Of a DNA stretch of 64,000 nucleotides, positions 46,030 to 56,463 are shown one piece after another. The stretch is from Ascarosepion bandense (lineage: Eukaryota > Mollusca > Cephalopoda > Sepiida > Sepiidae). The stretch's first letter is position 1. The number at the start of each line of letters is the position of its first letter. The stretch covers positions 3,463,501 through 3,527,500 of the forward strand of contig JBBBDQ010001273.1 in NCBI GenBank assembly GCA_037127315.1, read 5' to 3'. Under the pieces are notes generated by a model that saw nothing but the letters and a program-made list of their open reading frames with translations, was not told where the DNA came from and did no database searches. A program made the position numbers and the translations under genes.

Positions 46030-46740
46030 TACGACTTATCAACATTAGTAGATTATTTAGTGCTGAAATACATTTTTCATTGTAAGGATTTTTTTACAGT
46101 GAATATTGCATTAACGTTTTTTTGTAGATAGTAATGATTTTCAGATACATGGTTTACTGTTTAACCCATAGTTGGAGAATTCAGATAACTTGTAATTGCT
46201 TAAATAAAATATAGTTTACAGAATTATATAATAATTACTTTTTTAAAGATTTTTCAAGTTTTTTTTAATTTGAATGAAAATAATTTATAAAATAAAATCT
46301 ATTAAAATGCTGCATTAGTTTGTAGCAGTCAAGTATTACTGTTATTAATTAAAAACTAATCATAGATGGAAAAGTTTACTACAATTCAGTGACGCCCAGG
46401 ATTTTAAAAAAAATTCTGCGTGTGTATACGTGCCGATTTTTGTAAATGCTGACGTATATGGTATTGTCAGAAAATAAAAGCAGTAACTAGAGTAAATTTA
46501 AAATTGATTACTAATTCTTCTCAAGTATATTTAATTTTTGAAAATTAAAAAAATATTGAGATAACAGTTTTGTCAATATGAAGAATTTTATAGAATCTAC
46601 TGGTAACCAGAAATTAGTATGATTCCAGTCAACTTTAATTCGGTTTTAAATATAGCAAAGTATTCTGCTTATTGTAAATGTTAAATCTAATTTATTAGCT
46701 TGGAAATAAAACTAAAATAAAATCTTCAAGAAAGATATTT
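46030..46740 (-). mobile_element. Family D fragment, inverted, diverged
   Basis: The right part (ATGATTCCAGTCAACTTTAA, then AAATATAGCAAAGTATTCTG) corresponds to 28590-28650 and 52670-52710. The left part is AT-rich and less certain. Confidence 0.5.
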
Positions 46741-46793
46741 CATTTTAAAAATGCTTTTAAACTTAGATATCGCATTTTTAATCTCGCGGCACT

Positions 46794-46857
<64 letters not shown>

Positions 46858-47383
46858 GCATGAGTGGGTATGTAAGAGTTCAATCAATCAAATGACTTTA
46901 AGGTCAGATACTTTATTTGATCCACGTATTTTATGTCGTCAACAGAAAATAATAATGTCGTTAAAAGTTCATAAAATTATATAAAAATACACAGTGAAAC
47001 ATCAAATAAATTGTTTTGATTCAATGTTTTTACTTATATTAGATTTCTTTTTCGATGTTAAATTTACAATCGAGGAGGTGTTTAAACGTCGGCCATTATG
47101 TAGAGCTGACTTCCGCCACCTTCCGGTTAAGTGTTGCGTTCACCTTGTAATCATGGCCATGCTTGTATTGTTCTCAGAAGAAACGTCGGCGGGTGTCACT
47201 CGGTAAAATAGGATCGTAATTCATAGTGCAAAAACAGACAAAGCAATACACAACTTGAAAGAAAGAAAGAACAGACTTGCAAATCTGTTATAACAAAGAC
47301 GTAATGGATACTGTGGGTTATAAATTTATTTGATTTATAGAAGCCAAGATTTTGTCTGATTACGATATACACACACACACACA

Positions 47384-47436
<53 letters not shown>

Positions 47437-47699
47437 GAGGGGGTGGCTGACTGAGTAGCTGGCAGGTTTTTTGCGCTTATTCGTAAGGTCAGTAAAAGAG
47501 GAAAGTCAGGAATATATACAACAAAAAGTGTGTGGTCTGCTGACTCAGATATATGTATATGCTACTTAACTAGGGACAAACCACAAGTTTATGTTTAGGG
47601 ACAAATTTGTGAAGTATGCATAATAGAGAATATAAGAAGAAAACATGAGGAAACAGGACAATAAAGAACAAAAATTAAGAAGACATAATATAACGATTG
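46794..47699. other. Non-coding DNA with (CT)n/(TA)n microsatellites
   Basis: (CT)n then (TA)n at 46794-46854, and (CA)n then (TA)n at 47370-47435. Two short unique peptides (46751-46984, 46994-47206) show no known motif. Confidence 0.6.
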
Positions 47700-48540
47700 A
47701 AAATGCACTTACATTTCTGAAGATCAAAGCTGGCTAGGAAGCAAGAAGCTGGAAGAGAGTTTTACAAGCAAGAAGTGCGATAGAAGAAACTGTTAGCATA
47801 GAATTTGAGATTTAATGTGGCCATTTCAACTGTAAAATGATGTCAGTCAGTTAAGTGCCATACGTGATACACGCTTGGGCGATCATGTCTCGAAAGAGAC
47901 ATGATTGACTGGGCAGAAGATTATCCCGCAGTAGGTTGCCATTGCTTTCTGCTGTAGACTGGTTGCCAACCAAGGCTATAGAACCCAATCTGCCCTGTTA
48001 TTTTACCCATAACTGGAAGGAATAGACGGATTAATACCTTTCCCAAGGGTATTTGCGCGTAAGTGAATGCAATGAATTTGGCTGGAATTCGAACTCGACT
48101 ACCCGATTTCCCGTTCCGAGCCGATATCCACTGCGCCACAACGCAGATCCGTAAAATGATGTACTACGCCTAAAGTCTAGGTTCCATAGAGAAAAGTTCA
48201 TCAGAATAAATACCATGGAAATATTTTAAAAGGAACAGGAAGCTACGGCGGTAGGAAAATAACTGAAGTCGAAATGGCAGATCAACACCAATAGAATTGC
48301 TGATTCTTCTTTGGATTTTATGAAGGAGCCTTAGATAAATAGCAGGAGCACCAGACAATATGTGGCAACAATATACAAAGCAAGGATGAATGGTACACTT
48401 ATAAATATGTAAACTAGACCTTGACGAGTAAAATAGTCTCGCACGACACAGAAAACCAACTTTCATGGCCGCAGACAAAGCAGTTGATTCTATATACTTC
48501 TTGCAAATAAAGGCATGTATCCATCGTTACATCTTCTCAA
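47700..48540 (-). mobile_element. LINE-A RT fragment, split by SINE-S
   Basis: Minus-strand peptide (48170-48478) reads AAMKVGFLCRARLFYSSRSSLHIYKCTIHPCFVYCCHILSGAP and continues to LKYFHGIYSDELFS, aligning to LINE-A RT residues 214-308. The 3' part lies at 47700-47841, on the other side of a SINE-S. Confidence 0.85.
47844..48150 (-). mobile_element. SINE-S inside LINE-A, perfect target-site duplication
   Basis: Full-length inverted copy with GGTTGCCAACCAAGG and GGAATTCGAACTC. The 12-bp sequence GTAAAATGATGT occurs exactly on both sides (47832-47843 and 48151-48162). The corresponding LINE-A sequence elsewhere is continuous here, so insertion into LINE-A by target-primed reverse transcription is clear. 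It is probably among the youngest SINEs in the window. Confidence 0.95.
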
Positions 48541-48749
48541 GATGCTATTGGCAAAATAGCAGGATAGACTGGGCTCTCCCGCTTTGATTGGTAATACACC
48601 TAGGAGAAAACATCTCTGAATTCAAGACCAGTTAGAATTTGGGATAGCAACTTCATTCCGTGAGAAACGTAGCTGCATAAAAACCACCGCAGTGTACTAT
48701 GGCTGTTGCGACGTAATTCATTGTTGGAGTGAATAACACTTATGACATA

Positions 48750-49134
48750 ACACTGCCGGCCATAATTATTAGCCACCCCAGTTTTTTAAAAAACGATGTA
48801 TTTCATACTATTTTTAGTATTTATTGCTAAGTGGACAATTATAAATGAAAGTGGAATGGTTCTTTTGTTATTATTACTTTGCAAAGATTTAGAAGGCAGC
48901 CAGGAAGCATTTGCTTCGGCCAGCTAATAAGAAGAAAAGACTAGCATGGGGAAGAGAGCACAAAAACTGGACACCAGAACAGTTCATTTGATGCACATGT
49001 TATTGTGTAGTATTAACAAAACAATTCTATTTTCATTCAGAATTATCCGCTTGGCAATAAATACTGAAAAATAGTATGAAATATATCATTAAAAAAAAAA
49101 AACTGGAGAGAGGGCCTAATAATTATGGCCGGTA

Positions 49135-49137
<3 letters not shown>
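48750..49137. mobile_element. Tc1-like DNA transposon, internally deleted
   Basis: Terminal inverted repeats of about 90 bp: CACTGCCGGCCATAATTATT at the left and AATAATTATGGCCGGTAGT at the right. They extend inward through GTATTTATTGC/GCAATAAATAC. The interior (about 200 bp) keeps a scrap of Tc1 transposase. At 388 bp it is far shorter than an autonomous Tc1 (about 1.3-1.6 kb). The right end meets a (TA)n tract, fitting the TA target preference of the superfamily. Confidence 0.85.
48893..48991 (+). pseudogene. Tc1-like transposase remnant
   Basis: In one frame the interior encodes about 32 residues including RPANKKKRLAWGREHKNWTP, ended by a stop. This is the linker just ahead of the DDE catalytic domain in Tc1 transposases (KKxRLxWAxEHxNWT). 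No catalytic Asp/Glu block survives, so it is non-functional. Confidence 0.85.

Positions 49138-49164
<27 letters not shown>
49138..49164. repeat. (TA)n microsatellite
   Basis: Separates the Tc1-like element from the inverted hammerhead repeat. Confidence 0.95.
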
Positions 49165-49168
<4 letters not shown>

Positions 49169-49254
49169 ATCCGCAGACAGATCTGTTTCGCTACATCACA
49201 GCTCATCATTACGGTTAGACTCCGATTGTTTTTAACTCAGGATTGAAACCCGAC
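49165..49254 (-). ncRNA. Hammerhead motif with upstream B box (inverted copy)
   Basis: On the minus strand a B-box-like GTCGGGTTTCAATCC (49254-49240) is followed by a hammerhead fold. Stem I is in two parts, AGTC/GACT and CCGTA/TGCGG, separated by an internal loop (TAA/AT). The core is ATGATGA (expected CTGATGA), stem II GCTGTGATGTAGC, then GAAA, stem III ACAG/CTGT, and a TGTC cleavage site at about 49176. The two-part stem I with internal loop is typical of type I hammerheads. The C-to-A change in the core should impair cleavage. Confidence 0.7.
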
Positions 49255-49425
49255 CGAAGAATATAAGAAATTTTGTACATGTTCTAAAATATAATTTATG
49301 ATAAATATTCACAGCTCTATATATTATATATCGAGCACTGTTTTAAATTAATATTTTGGACGTTGTAAAAAAATTTTTTTTCGTTCTTTATTCACTCGGA
49401 TATTATATATTATATATATTATATA

Positions 49426-49431
<6 letters not shown>

Positions 49432-49481
<50 letters not shown>
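49432..49481. repeat. (TA)n microsatellite
   Basis: Precedes the first unit of the hammerhead tandem array. Confidence 0.95.
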
Positions 49482-49482
<1 letters not shown>

Positions 49483-49556
49483 TTCCTTCAGTAATGAATC
49501 TGAACACTCTCGGCGTGCGTTAACATTGTGTTTATAACACGCTAAAACTTGCCTTC

Positions 49557-49622
49557 TCCCTGTCATAGCTTAGAGGTAGACTTGCCGAATTATGTCAGTT
49601 CAGTCGGGTTTCAATCCTGGCT
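49557..49622 (+). other. tRNA-like pol III promoter region of repeat unit 1
   Basis: A box TAGCTTAGAGGTAGA (49566-49580) and B box GGGTTTCAATCCTGG (49606-49620) lie 25 nt apart with a T-arm-like GGGTTTCAATCC. No closing acceptor stem and no CCA-ready end. Read as an internal promoter of the repeat, not as a tRNA gene. Unit 3 has the same boxes at 49986-50000 and about 50043-50057. Confidence 0.65.
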
Positions 49623-49642
49623 AGAAGCAATCGGATGTCTAA

Positions 49643-49686
49643 TCGTACTGATGAACTGTCATACAGCGAAACAGGAATGTTTGCGG
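49643..49686 (+). ncRNA. Type I hammerhead ribozyme motif (unit 1)
   Basis: Invariant CTGATGA (49648-49654), stem II CTGT/ACAG within ACTGTCATACAGC, and invariant GAAA (49668-49671). Stem III is ACA/TGT around GGAA, with cleavage after the GTT at 49679-49681. Stem I is TCGTA (49643-49647) with TGCGG (49682-49686). Both catalytic boxes are intact. The A.C closing position of stem II is weak. This is the best candidate for an active ribozyme in the array. Confidence 0.7.
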
Positions 49687-50062
49687 ATGTCTGTTTACGC
49701 TTTCGCCCGCCGATTGAGCACTGTGGAAAAATGGTAGATTTTAAAAACAGTAGCTACTTACCGCTGTTTACGCATCGTTCGTTCAGATATGAATTTGAAC
49801 ACTCTAGGCTTTAAATAGTGTATATAACACGCTAAAATATGCTTTCCTCCATCGAGATTAAAGTTAGAGCTTAGAGGTAGAATCGCTGACTAATGTCAGT
49901 TCGGATTTCTAACCGTACACAATTTGAACACTCTCGGCTACTGACGTGTTTTTACAAGCTAAAATCTACATTCTTCCGGCCGCTATAGCTTAGAGACAGA
50001 ATTGCTGACTGATGTTAATTCGGTCAATTCTGTCAATTCGGTTGGGATTTCAATCCCGATTA

Positions 50063-50108
50063 ACCATAGTGACAAGCTGTAATACAGCGGAACAGGACTG
50101 ACTGCTGA
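50063..50108 (+). ncRNA. Degenerate hammerhead (unit 3)
   Basis: Aligned with units above: GTGACAA replaces CTGATGA, stem II is a strong GCTGT/ACAGC, GGAAC replaces GAAAC, and the downstream TGCTGATGACT matches TGCGGATGACT. It is probably inactive because both core boxes are mutated. Confidence 0.6.
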
Positions 50109-50248
50109 TGACTATATATGTATATGTGTGTGTATGTGAGAGAGAGAGAGAAAGTGAGAGAGATACTCAGTTATAATGTAAAGACAAGAACAGAATGACG
50201 TAACAAGTAGGTGAAACTACAGTTTTCCTCTGGTCTTCGTATTTATCA

Positions 50249-50730
<482 letters not shown>

Positions 50731-50999
50731 TAATAAAATAAATGAACGAAGTCGAACACGCCTGGAGAGCTACGTAGAATGTCTTTATATAAAGAAAATA
50801 AAAACAATGTCTGTTTTCTTTTTCAAGAATACAGTTGTCGAAAATGATATACAATCGTCGGAAATGATATACAGTTGTTTAAAATGCTGGTTGTAAAGAA
50901 GAGAGAAAGTTCGCCAAAAGCATCAAAGCTTCTAATCGTTAAATGAAATGTTTCATCTAAGTTTCGTTAGCGTTGAAATGTACTTCTAAAACAGCAAAG
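50731..50999. other. AT-rich non-coding DNA
   Basis: Contains a short direct repeat (GAAAATGATATACA and GGAAATGATATACA near 50838 and 50859). No gene. Confidence 0.5.
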
Positions 51000-51400
51000 T
51001 TCTTTCGGGTTCTTGACGGAATCTGACGGAATGTGCCGAATCAGAGCGGCCGCTGGCAGAGTGTGTGTGGGTGCTGACGGCGGTGGTGCTCTGCTCAAAA
51101 TCTGAGCAATTAACTCTCCGACTGCATTTTTCGTGTCGAGCATCTATTTGTATAACCAATTTCGATCCTCTCTGGGGATCCGGCTAGCCCACAGTCTTTG
51201 ACCAATGGAAATCGGTTTTCGCCCACTCGATTTGCGGATGTCTTTAGCTCAACGAATGAGATTTTGCCAACTCACATAGGAGCTTGATTCTATTTTAGAT
51301 TCGCACGGACCCAAATGTACTCACCGGCGGCCCTTACCTTGGGTGACCTTATCAAATCACTCTGACACTTGTTTTGTCAACGCTTCTTCAGATTAGTGGA
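51000..51400. other. GC-richer island with CCAAT-type boxes and possible splice donors
   Basis: Composition is well above the local GC level. It contains GCGGCCGC at 51046-51053, CCAATGG at 51203-51209, and a palindrome TGCTCAAAATCTGAGCA at about 51093. On the minus strand two donor-like sites occur (CCAAG|GTAAGG near 51341 and CCG|GTGAGTAC near 51328). It could be a promoter or 5' exon of a host gene, or the end of a transposable element. No conserved protein is encoded. Confidence 0.3.
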
Positions 51401-52129
51401 ATACACTCCAGATCTAAGAGAAATCCACACTGAACATAAAAGAGGCAAAAATCATGAAAGACGAGAAATTTATATCTATCCAAAATAACTTTATTTTATA
51501 TTTCCGTGCTTTTAGAAGCACTTGATGGTATTAAAATTATTATTTTTTCTTTAAGCTCACATCGGGTGACGCAATAAAACACTAATAATGTCACCAATAT
51601 CAATTTCTCTCTCCGTTGTTTTAAACCAACCAAAGGAAAGTATCCCCGCGGGAGAAGGGAAAGCATCACCGCGTGAGATAGTGTCACATCCCTCACATAC
51701 CTGTCTCTGTCGTTTTAAGCTTTAAAACGACACAAAAGAAAATCCGAGACACTATCTCAACACACAACTTTACAAGATCCTCTTTTTCTCTCTAGTCTTC
51801 TTCTTTTTTTTTTTCATATGGAAAAAAGCCCTTCACCAAATTTAAAGTTTATTCAATTGGAAAAGTTCATTTTTAGTCCTTGTTTCATTCTGCATCTTTG
51901 GTTTATTTATCTAACCATGCAAATATGAAAAAGTCTCTGCAGGCCATTGAAAAAAGTTCTTTTTATTTTTATTTTTCCTTCGTTCCTGGTCTCATCTAAA
52001 TTTTATTTACAGCTAAACATGGAGTTTCAAAAACATCTTCATTAAAAAAAACGTCTCTGCTGGCGGGAAAAAAAATTCCCTTTTTTTTTTTTCATTTTCG
52101 GTCCTGTCTACATTTTATTCAAAGCCAAA
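51401..52129. other. AT-rich DNA around a hairpin
   Basis: No gene. A nested inverted repeat is listed separately at 51674-51759. Poly(T) runs occur near 51810 and 52085. Confidence 0.55.
51674..51759. repeat. Nested perfect inverted repeats
   Basis: Outer arms TGAGATAGTGTC (51674-51685) and GACACTATCTCA (51748-51759) are perfectly complementary over 12 bp. Inside sits a second perfect hairpin, GTCGTTTTAA-GCT-TTAAAACGAC (51709-51731). This cruciform-capable structure may be the centre of a foldback element. No terminator function is implied. Confidence 0.8.
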
Positions 52130-52745
52130 TTTTATTCAAAGCTAAATTACCCCTATCATGGTATTTTATTACTATATCAGTTATCAAATTTTAAAATTAA
52201 TTTAAGTAGATTTTATGCTATTTTCAATTTTATTTCTTTTGAAAACCTTGTCAAACATAAGGCTATAAAGCTAAAATAACTAAAATTCAGGAAAATATCA
52301 AATAATGGCTGAAAATTATGTTATTTTTTTTAATTAATACCTTAAAAAAGTTTGCTAAGATCTTTCATAATTTATGTCAATTCTGGTTCACCATACTTAG
52401 CATGTCAACACGTCTGACTGTCAGCAATCAATCAACACGCCAGAAAAAACCAAACCTCTGTGATTAAGAAATGCTTGTAAACTATATTTCATGGTACACG
52501 CAAGTAATACTTGTTTCAAATAATTTAACTTTTAATGTGTTAATTTTCTTAAAATAACGTGTCACAGTTGTATAATATATTTTTGCAAGAATTAACTTTA
52601 TTTACAAACCTGTCACTCTGTAAAAAAAAAAATTGAACGAAAAATGATAACTACTGAAAACTCTCAAAAAGATTCTATTTTCTATTTGAAATACACCAGA
52701 ATGTTTTGCTTACTAAAAGTAGTAATTTTAATCATTTATCTTTCG
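52130..52745 (-). mobile_element. Family D fragment, inverted
   Basis: Matches 26740-27100: TCAATTCTGGTTCACCATAC, CTCTGTGATTAAGAAATGCT, TGAAATACACCAGAATGTTT. No terminal GGTACC here. Confidence 0.7.
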
Positions 52746-53096
52746 ATGAAAGCTTCAAGAATGTTTTTTTCATTTATTAAAAGATCACTGTTGAACTGAA
52801 GTACTGGAAATGAGTGGAGTTATTTACAGTTTTGTTATAATAAAGAAAAAACAAAGCATGCCATTGTATGCACGACATGCGGTAATTAACTCAGTCTTTA
52901 GATCAGAGCACTGGAATAAAAAGAAGCAAGCAAACTATAAAGAGAATTAAATGGTACTTCCATTTTGAATTATATATTTCAAAATGCATCAGTATAAACT
53001 GGAATGTTATTTATATGTTGTATATGTTATACAACCGATAATCAAAATATTCAAACCTGACCAAATAAAAGAAAGGAACTTGGCCTGGGCAAGGGT

Positions 53097-53136
<40 letters not shown>

Positions 53137-53162
53137 AGAGAAAATTTTCAAAATTCAAAGGT
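52746..53162. other. AT-rich DNA with (TA)n
   Basis: (TA)n at 53101-53131 immediately precedes the hammerhead motif. Nothing else recognised. Confidence 0.6.
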
Positions 53163-53220
53163 GCCGGATGCATATTTCGACATGGGATCTCTAACAGAGA
53201 TTCCACGTCACCTCAGCGAC
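53163..53220 (-). ncRNA. Penelope-type minimal hammerhead motif
   Basis: Minus-strand order: stem I strand GTCG (53220-53217), core CTGAGGTGA (CTGATGA with two extra G), a long stem II pairing GACGTGG with CCCATGTC and capped by an inner hairpin ATCTCTGTTAGAGAT, and GAAA (53178-53175). Stem III has two base pairs with loop ATGC, then comes an ATC cleavage triplet and CGGC, which pairs with GTCG. The fold is well supported by the long stem II. The insertion in the first core box suggests reduced or lost activity. Confidence 0.65.
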
Positions 53221-53571
53221 ATTGTTTTGTTCCAAATGGAGAAGGCCCTGGGGTAAACGGGGAGGGTCAAGGTTAACAACGGTTAAGAATTGAGAGTTCC
53301 CTTAAGGTCAAGGAAGTGGGATTTTTTTAAGTTGGGGAATTAGGTTAAACAAAACAGAACAGGACAGAGTTGGAAGTGGCGGAGATTACAGGGTGTATAG
53401 AGACAAGAGAAAGACGGGGTATCAAATATCAAATGGTAGAGGCTAGTGAATGTTTACAGGGGTTTGAGACGGTATATTTAGGAGGGAAAGGAATAGATTT
53501 AAATGTAAGATCTCAAAATTTTTAATTAAATTTATCCATTACAGGAAGTCATGAATTTAAAGTTATTAAAG

Positions 53572-53667
<96 letters not shown>

Positions 53668-53939
53668 ACAAAGGAAAAAAGGGGGTTTGGTAAAGGAGTC
53701 CATATTTTATAAAGATAGACAAGTAAAGAAGTTAAATTACTTTTTTAAGGTTAAGATTTTGAGCTGTTTGAAGAGGTGTATTTAGTGGGAAGGAATGGGT
53801 TTAAATATAAGATCTTAAAAAAATTTTAATTAAGTTTATTTAATTAAACTTTTTAGCTAGATGCGAGCTAAATGCCAATTACAGAAAGTTATAAGTTTAA
53901 AAATTATTAGTATATATATATATATATATACTAGAATTA
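53221..53939. other. Non-coding DNA with (TA)n(TG)n
   Basis: (TA)n(TG)n at 53576-53664. The segments on each side (about 53440-53560 and 53760-53905) repeat each other: GTATATTTAGGAGGGAAAGG versus GTGTATTTAGTGGGAAGGAA, followed by TTTAAATRTAAGATCT and AATTAAATTTAT/AATTAAGTTTAT. They form a direct repeat of about 120 bp. Confidence 0.65.
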
Positions 53940-54620
53940 TAGCCCGACGTTGCTCGGGTGTAATGAAAGCTTTAAAACTAATCCATGGTCCTCTTTGGAC
54001 GTTGGCACGAAAGACTAAAAAGCAATAGTTGTTTCCAGTTAAAGCGAAACCGTAGACTGAAAGAAAAATGAATGGATATAAGTCAAATTTTGATTTCCTG
54101 GTATCGATATCAAATCAGTTTTTTTCGTCGAAATCTGAATTTTAAAGGCTAAATAAGTCCTCTGGGTAAATGGTATCATGGCTGAGACTAAGAACTACAA
54201 TTATACCGACTTAGAGCCAAAACCGAAGCAAAAACTAAAATGAAAGGGCTGAAAAAATACAGACATACAGGCAGATAAACAGACACACATACAAACATCT
54301 TGCCTTTTATATATATATATATATATTATCGATTTTCTGCACTATTGTAAGAACTGCAACCTTGAAACTTCTGAATATAGTTTCTTATGTCTTTGTCTAT
54401 GAGTATTTCAAATTTGATTAAAATCGGACCACTCCTTCTATAACCTGATTTTTTCGATTATCGATTTTCGATATTTATCGGGGGTACCTCGACACAAAAC
54501 TTAGCTAAGAACACTCGCAGACGCTTATAGTACAACTGTGTAAATTTTCAAGAAAATCGGTTCAGCCGTTTCGGAGTCTATAGGTAACGGACACACACAC
54601 ATGCACAAACACACACACAG
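53940..54620. repeat. Unclassified dispersed-repeat candidate
   Basis: It opens with a small hairpin (AGCCCGACGTTGCTCGGG) and ends with AAGAAAATCGGTTCAGCCGT followed by (CA)n. Phrases of this type are common at the ends of invertebrate transposons, but I cannot name the family. A (TA)n lies at 54308-54327, and GGGGGTACCTCGAC near 54480 resembles the family D terminus. Confidence 0.4.
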
Positions 54621-54739
54621 ACACACACGCACACATACACGCACACAGACAAAGTTCCATTTATAAATAAGTTTATATATATATACTGACTTTCGGTTTT
54701 CCATACATATATATATTGACTTTGGCTTTTTCAATAAAT

Positions 54740-54783
<44 letters not shown>

Positions 54784-55827
54784 AAATCGAAAGAAAAATG
54801 GCTTTAATTGAAAGAAAAGTGGAAAAATAGAAAGAAAGTTTAAAAAAATAAAGACTGAGTATTGAGCGAAGAGAATAACGTAAAGAAAATTAACTGCAAC
54901 ATTCTACGTGTACGGAATTACGCTCAGATGGCCGCATGTGCGCACGCGCATAAACGCGCACATACACGCACACACACTATGAAAAAACTTGAACCAGTGA
55001 AAAGTGCATATGAAAAAGAAAAATCGAGAATTATAAGCAGTTCATTTCTGATACCCACTGATGTGTGGACGGTGTGTTTCACGGAGGTTCCGTCGACGAA
55101 GCCCTGAAGTCGGAATACTAAACCGATCAGCTAAGTGACAAACCTTTTACTTGTATTAATTCTGTATACATACAAGAGGGTGGGCTGAAAATTTCCCAGG
55201 CTGACTGTAAAAAAAGAAGTGATGCCAACGCTGTGGAATCTTGTATGCATTAATTCCAATTCTTATTAATAAATGAATTGTTTATTTCCAGGCAAAATGA
55301 CATCTGAGTGTTTAAAGAAGACTTCAAAAGTAACAAGTAGCGACTTCCATTTAATTTTCTTGAGAGCTTCGAAATAATGAGAGTACGATAAATATTATTT
55401 TGCTTTCACAATTGAATACATGGTAGATGAATATAGATTTTTATACTGACATCATTACAAGATGCAATTATATGTTTTTTTTATATTGTAGTTTTGTTGA
55501 AGTTATACGCTGGAATACAGTTTGATTATTTAAGATAATGTAGGATATTATATGGAACTAATGTTATGGAAGAATTCTTTCAAGTTGGGTGTTTGATTTA
55601 GTTTCGCGGTATATCAATTCCTCTATGTGATATTTAATGCTGAAATCTAAATATTTTGTACGCAATTGTATCCCTTCAACTACAATAATGTATTGTTGAT
55701 CATTTTACTACAAAATATATTGTTGGTATTATTTTTTATATAAAAAATATAGTGTTGGTATTGTACTATAAAAATGTATTTTTAAACTTTCATAATGTTA
55801 TGTCATTGTTTTATGTATTCACTATTT
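54621..55827. other. AT-rich non-coding DNA
   Basis: (TA)n at 54742-54779 and CA-rich sequence at 54590-54650. 55085-55160 resembles 29185-29240 (CTGAAGTCGGAATACT versus TTGAAGTCGGCATGACT), so a low-copy repeat is present there. No gene. Confidence 0.5.
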
Positions 55828-55985
55828 GCCCATAGCTGGAATTCTAACAGATACGGGTCAGGCTGGACCTAGGAATAACAGAAGTGATTTCATGCTTCTC
55901 AAAACTTAGGTTCTCCTGATCAGAGGCCTTGCTGCCGAATGTAGTTTATCGTCATACCCAGGACCACTGTAAGAACTGTTTCCGA
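55828..55985 (+). repeat. Dispersed repeat shared with 5020-5180
   Basis: CTATTTGCCCATAGCTGG, then CTTGCTGCCG and ATGTAGTTTATCGTCAT match the reverse complement of 5180-5025. In that copy the segment is attached to an RTE-like RT C-terminus. Here no RT follows. Confidence 0.65.
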
Positions 55986-56298
55986 TTCTTGACTAAGGCC
56001 TTTATTGATGTTTACTGTGCTTTCACTAAGTTTACGAATGTCTTATTTGTTTATACATGATAACTCTAATCTTAATAACTCCAGCCCATAATTTATAGAC
56101 GACGAGAAGATGATGCCATCTTTTAAGCGATAAGTAAATCACCAGTACTATTTGTAGCAAAAGGAAAAGGTGAACGTAAACAAAAGACAAAAACAATGCC
56201 ACAAAACGTCGTTATTTTCTGTACAAACGAAGGAAAATGAATGGGCATCATTTTACAAAAGGATTGTTTTGACCATTTGTGGATGGATAGAAAAATAT

Positions 56299-56365
<67 letters not shown>

Positions 56366-56425
56366 TGAGGAGATAGATAAATAAATAGATAGAGGGAGAT
56401 AGATAGAGAATGATAGAGAATGATG

Positions 56426-56463
<38 letters not shown>

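Larger units (their letters stand above)
49482..50108 (+). repeat. tRNA-like/hammerhead tandem repeat array
   Basis: Three head-to-tail units, anchored by TGAACACTCT at 49501, 49796 and 49925 (spacings 295 and 129 bp). Unit order: ATGAATYTGAACACTCTNGG, a small hairpin region (GTGTTTATAACAC), ACGCTAAAAC, then a tRNA-like A box (TAGCTTAGAGGTAGA), a B box (GGGTTTCAATCCTGG) and a hammerhead motif. Unit 2 has lost the B box and ribozyme core. The plan of pol III boxes plus a hammerhead in a tandem repeat recalls schistosome SM-alpha repeats and metazoan retrozymes. Confidence 0.75.

Noticed and set aside
49557..49622. tRNA gene in the hammerhead repeat
   Set aside because: Only A and B boxes are convincing; no acceptor stem closes.
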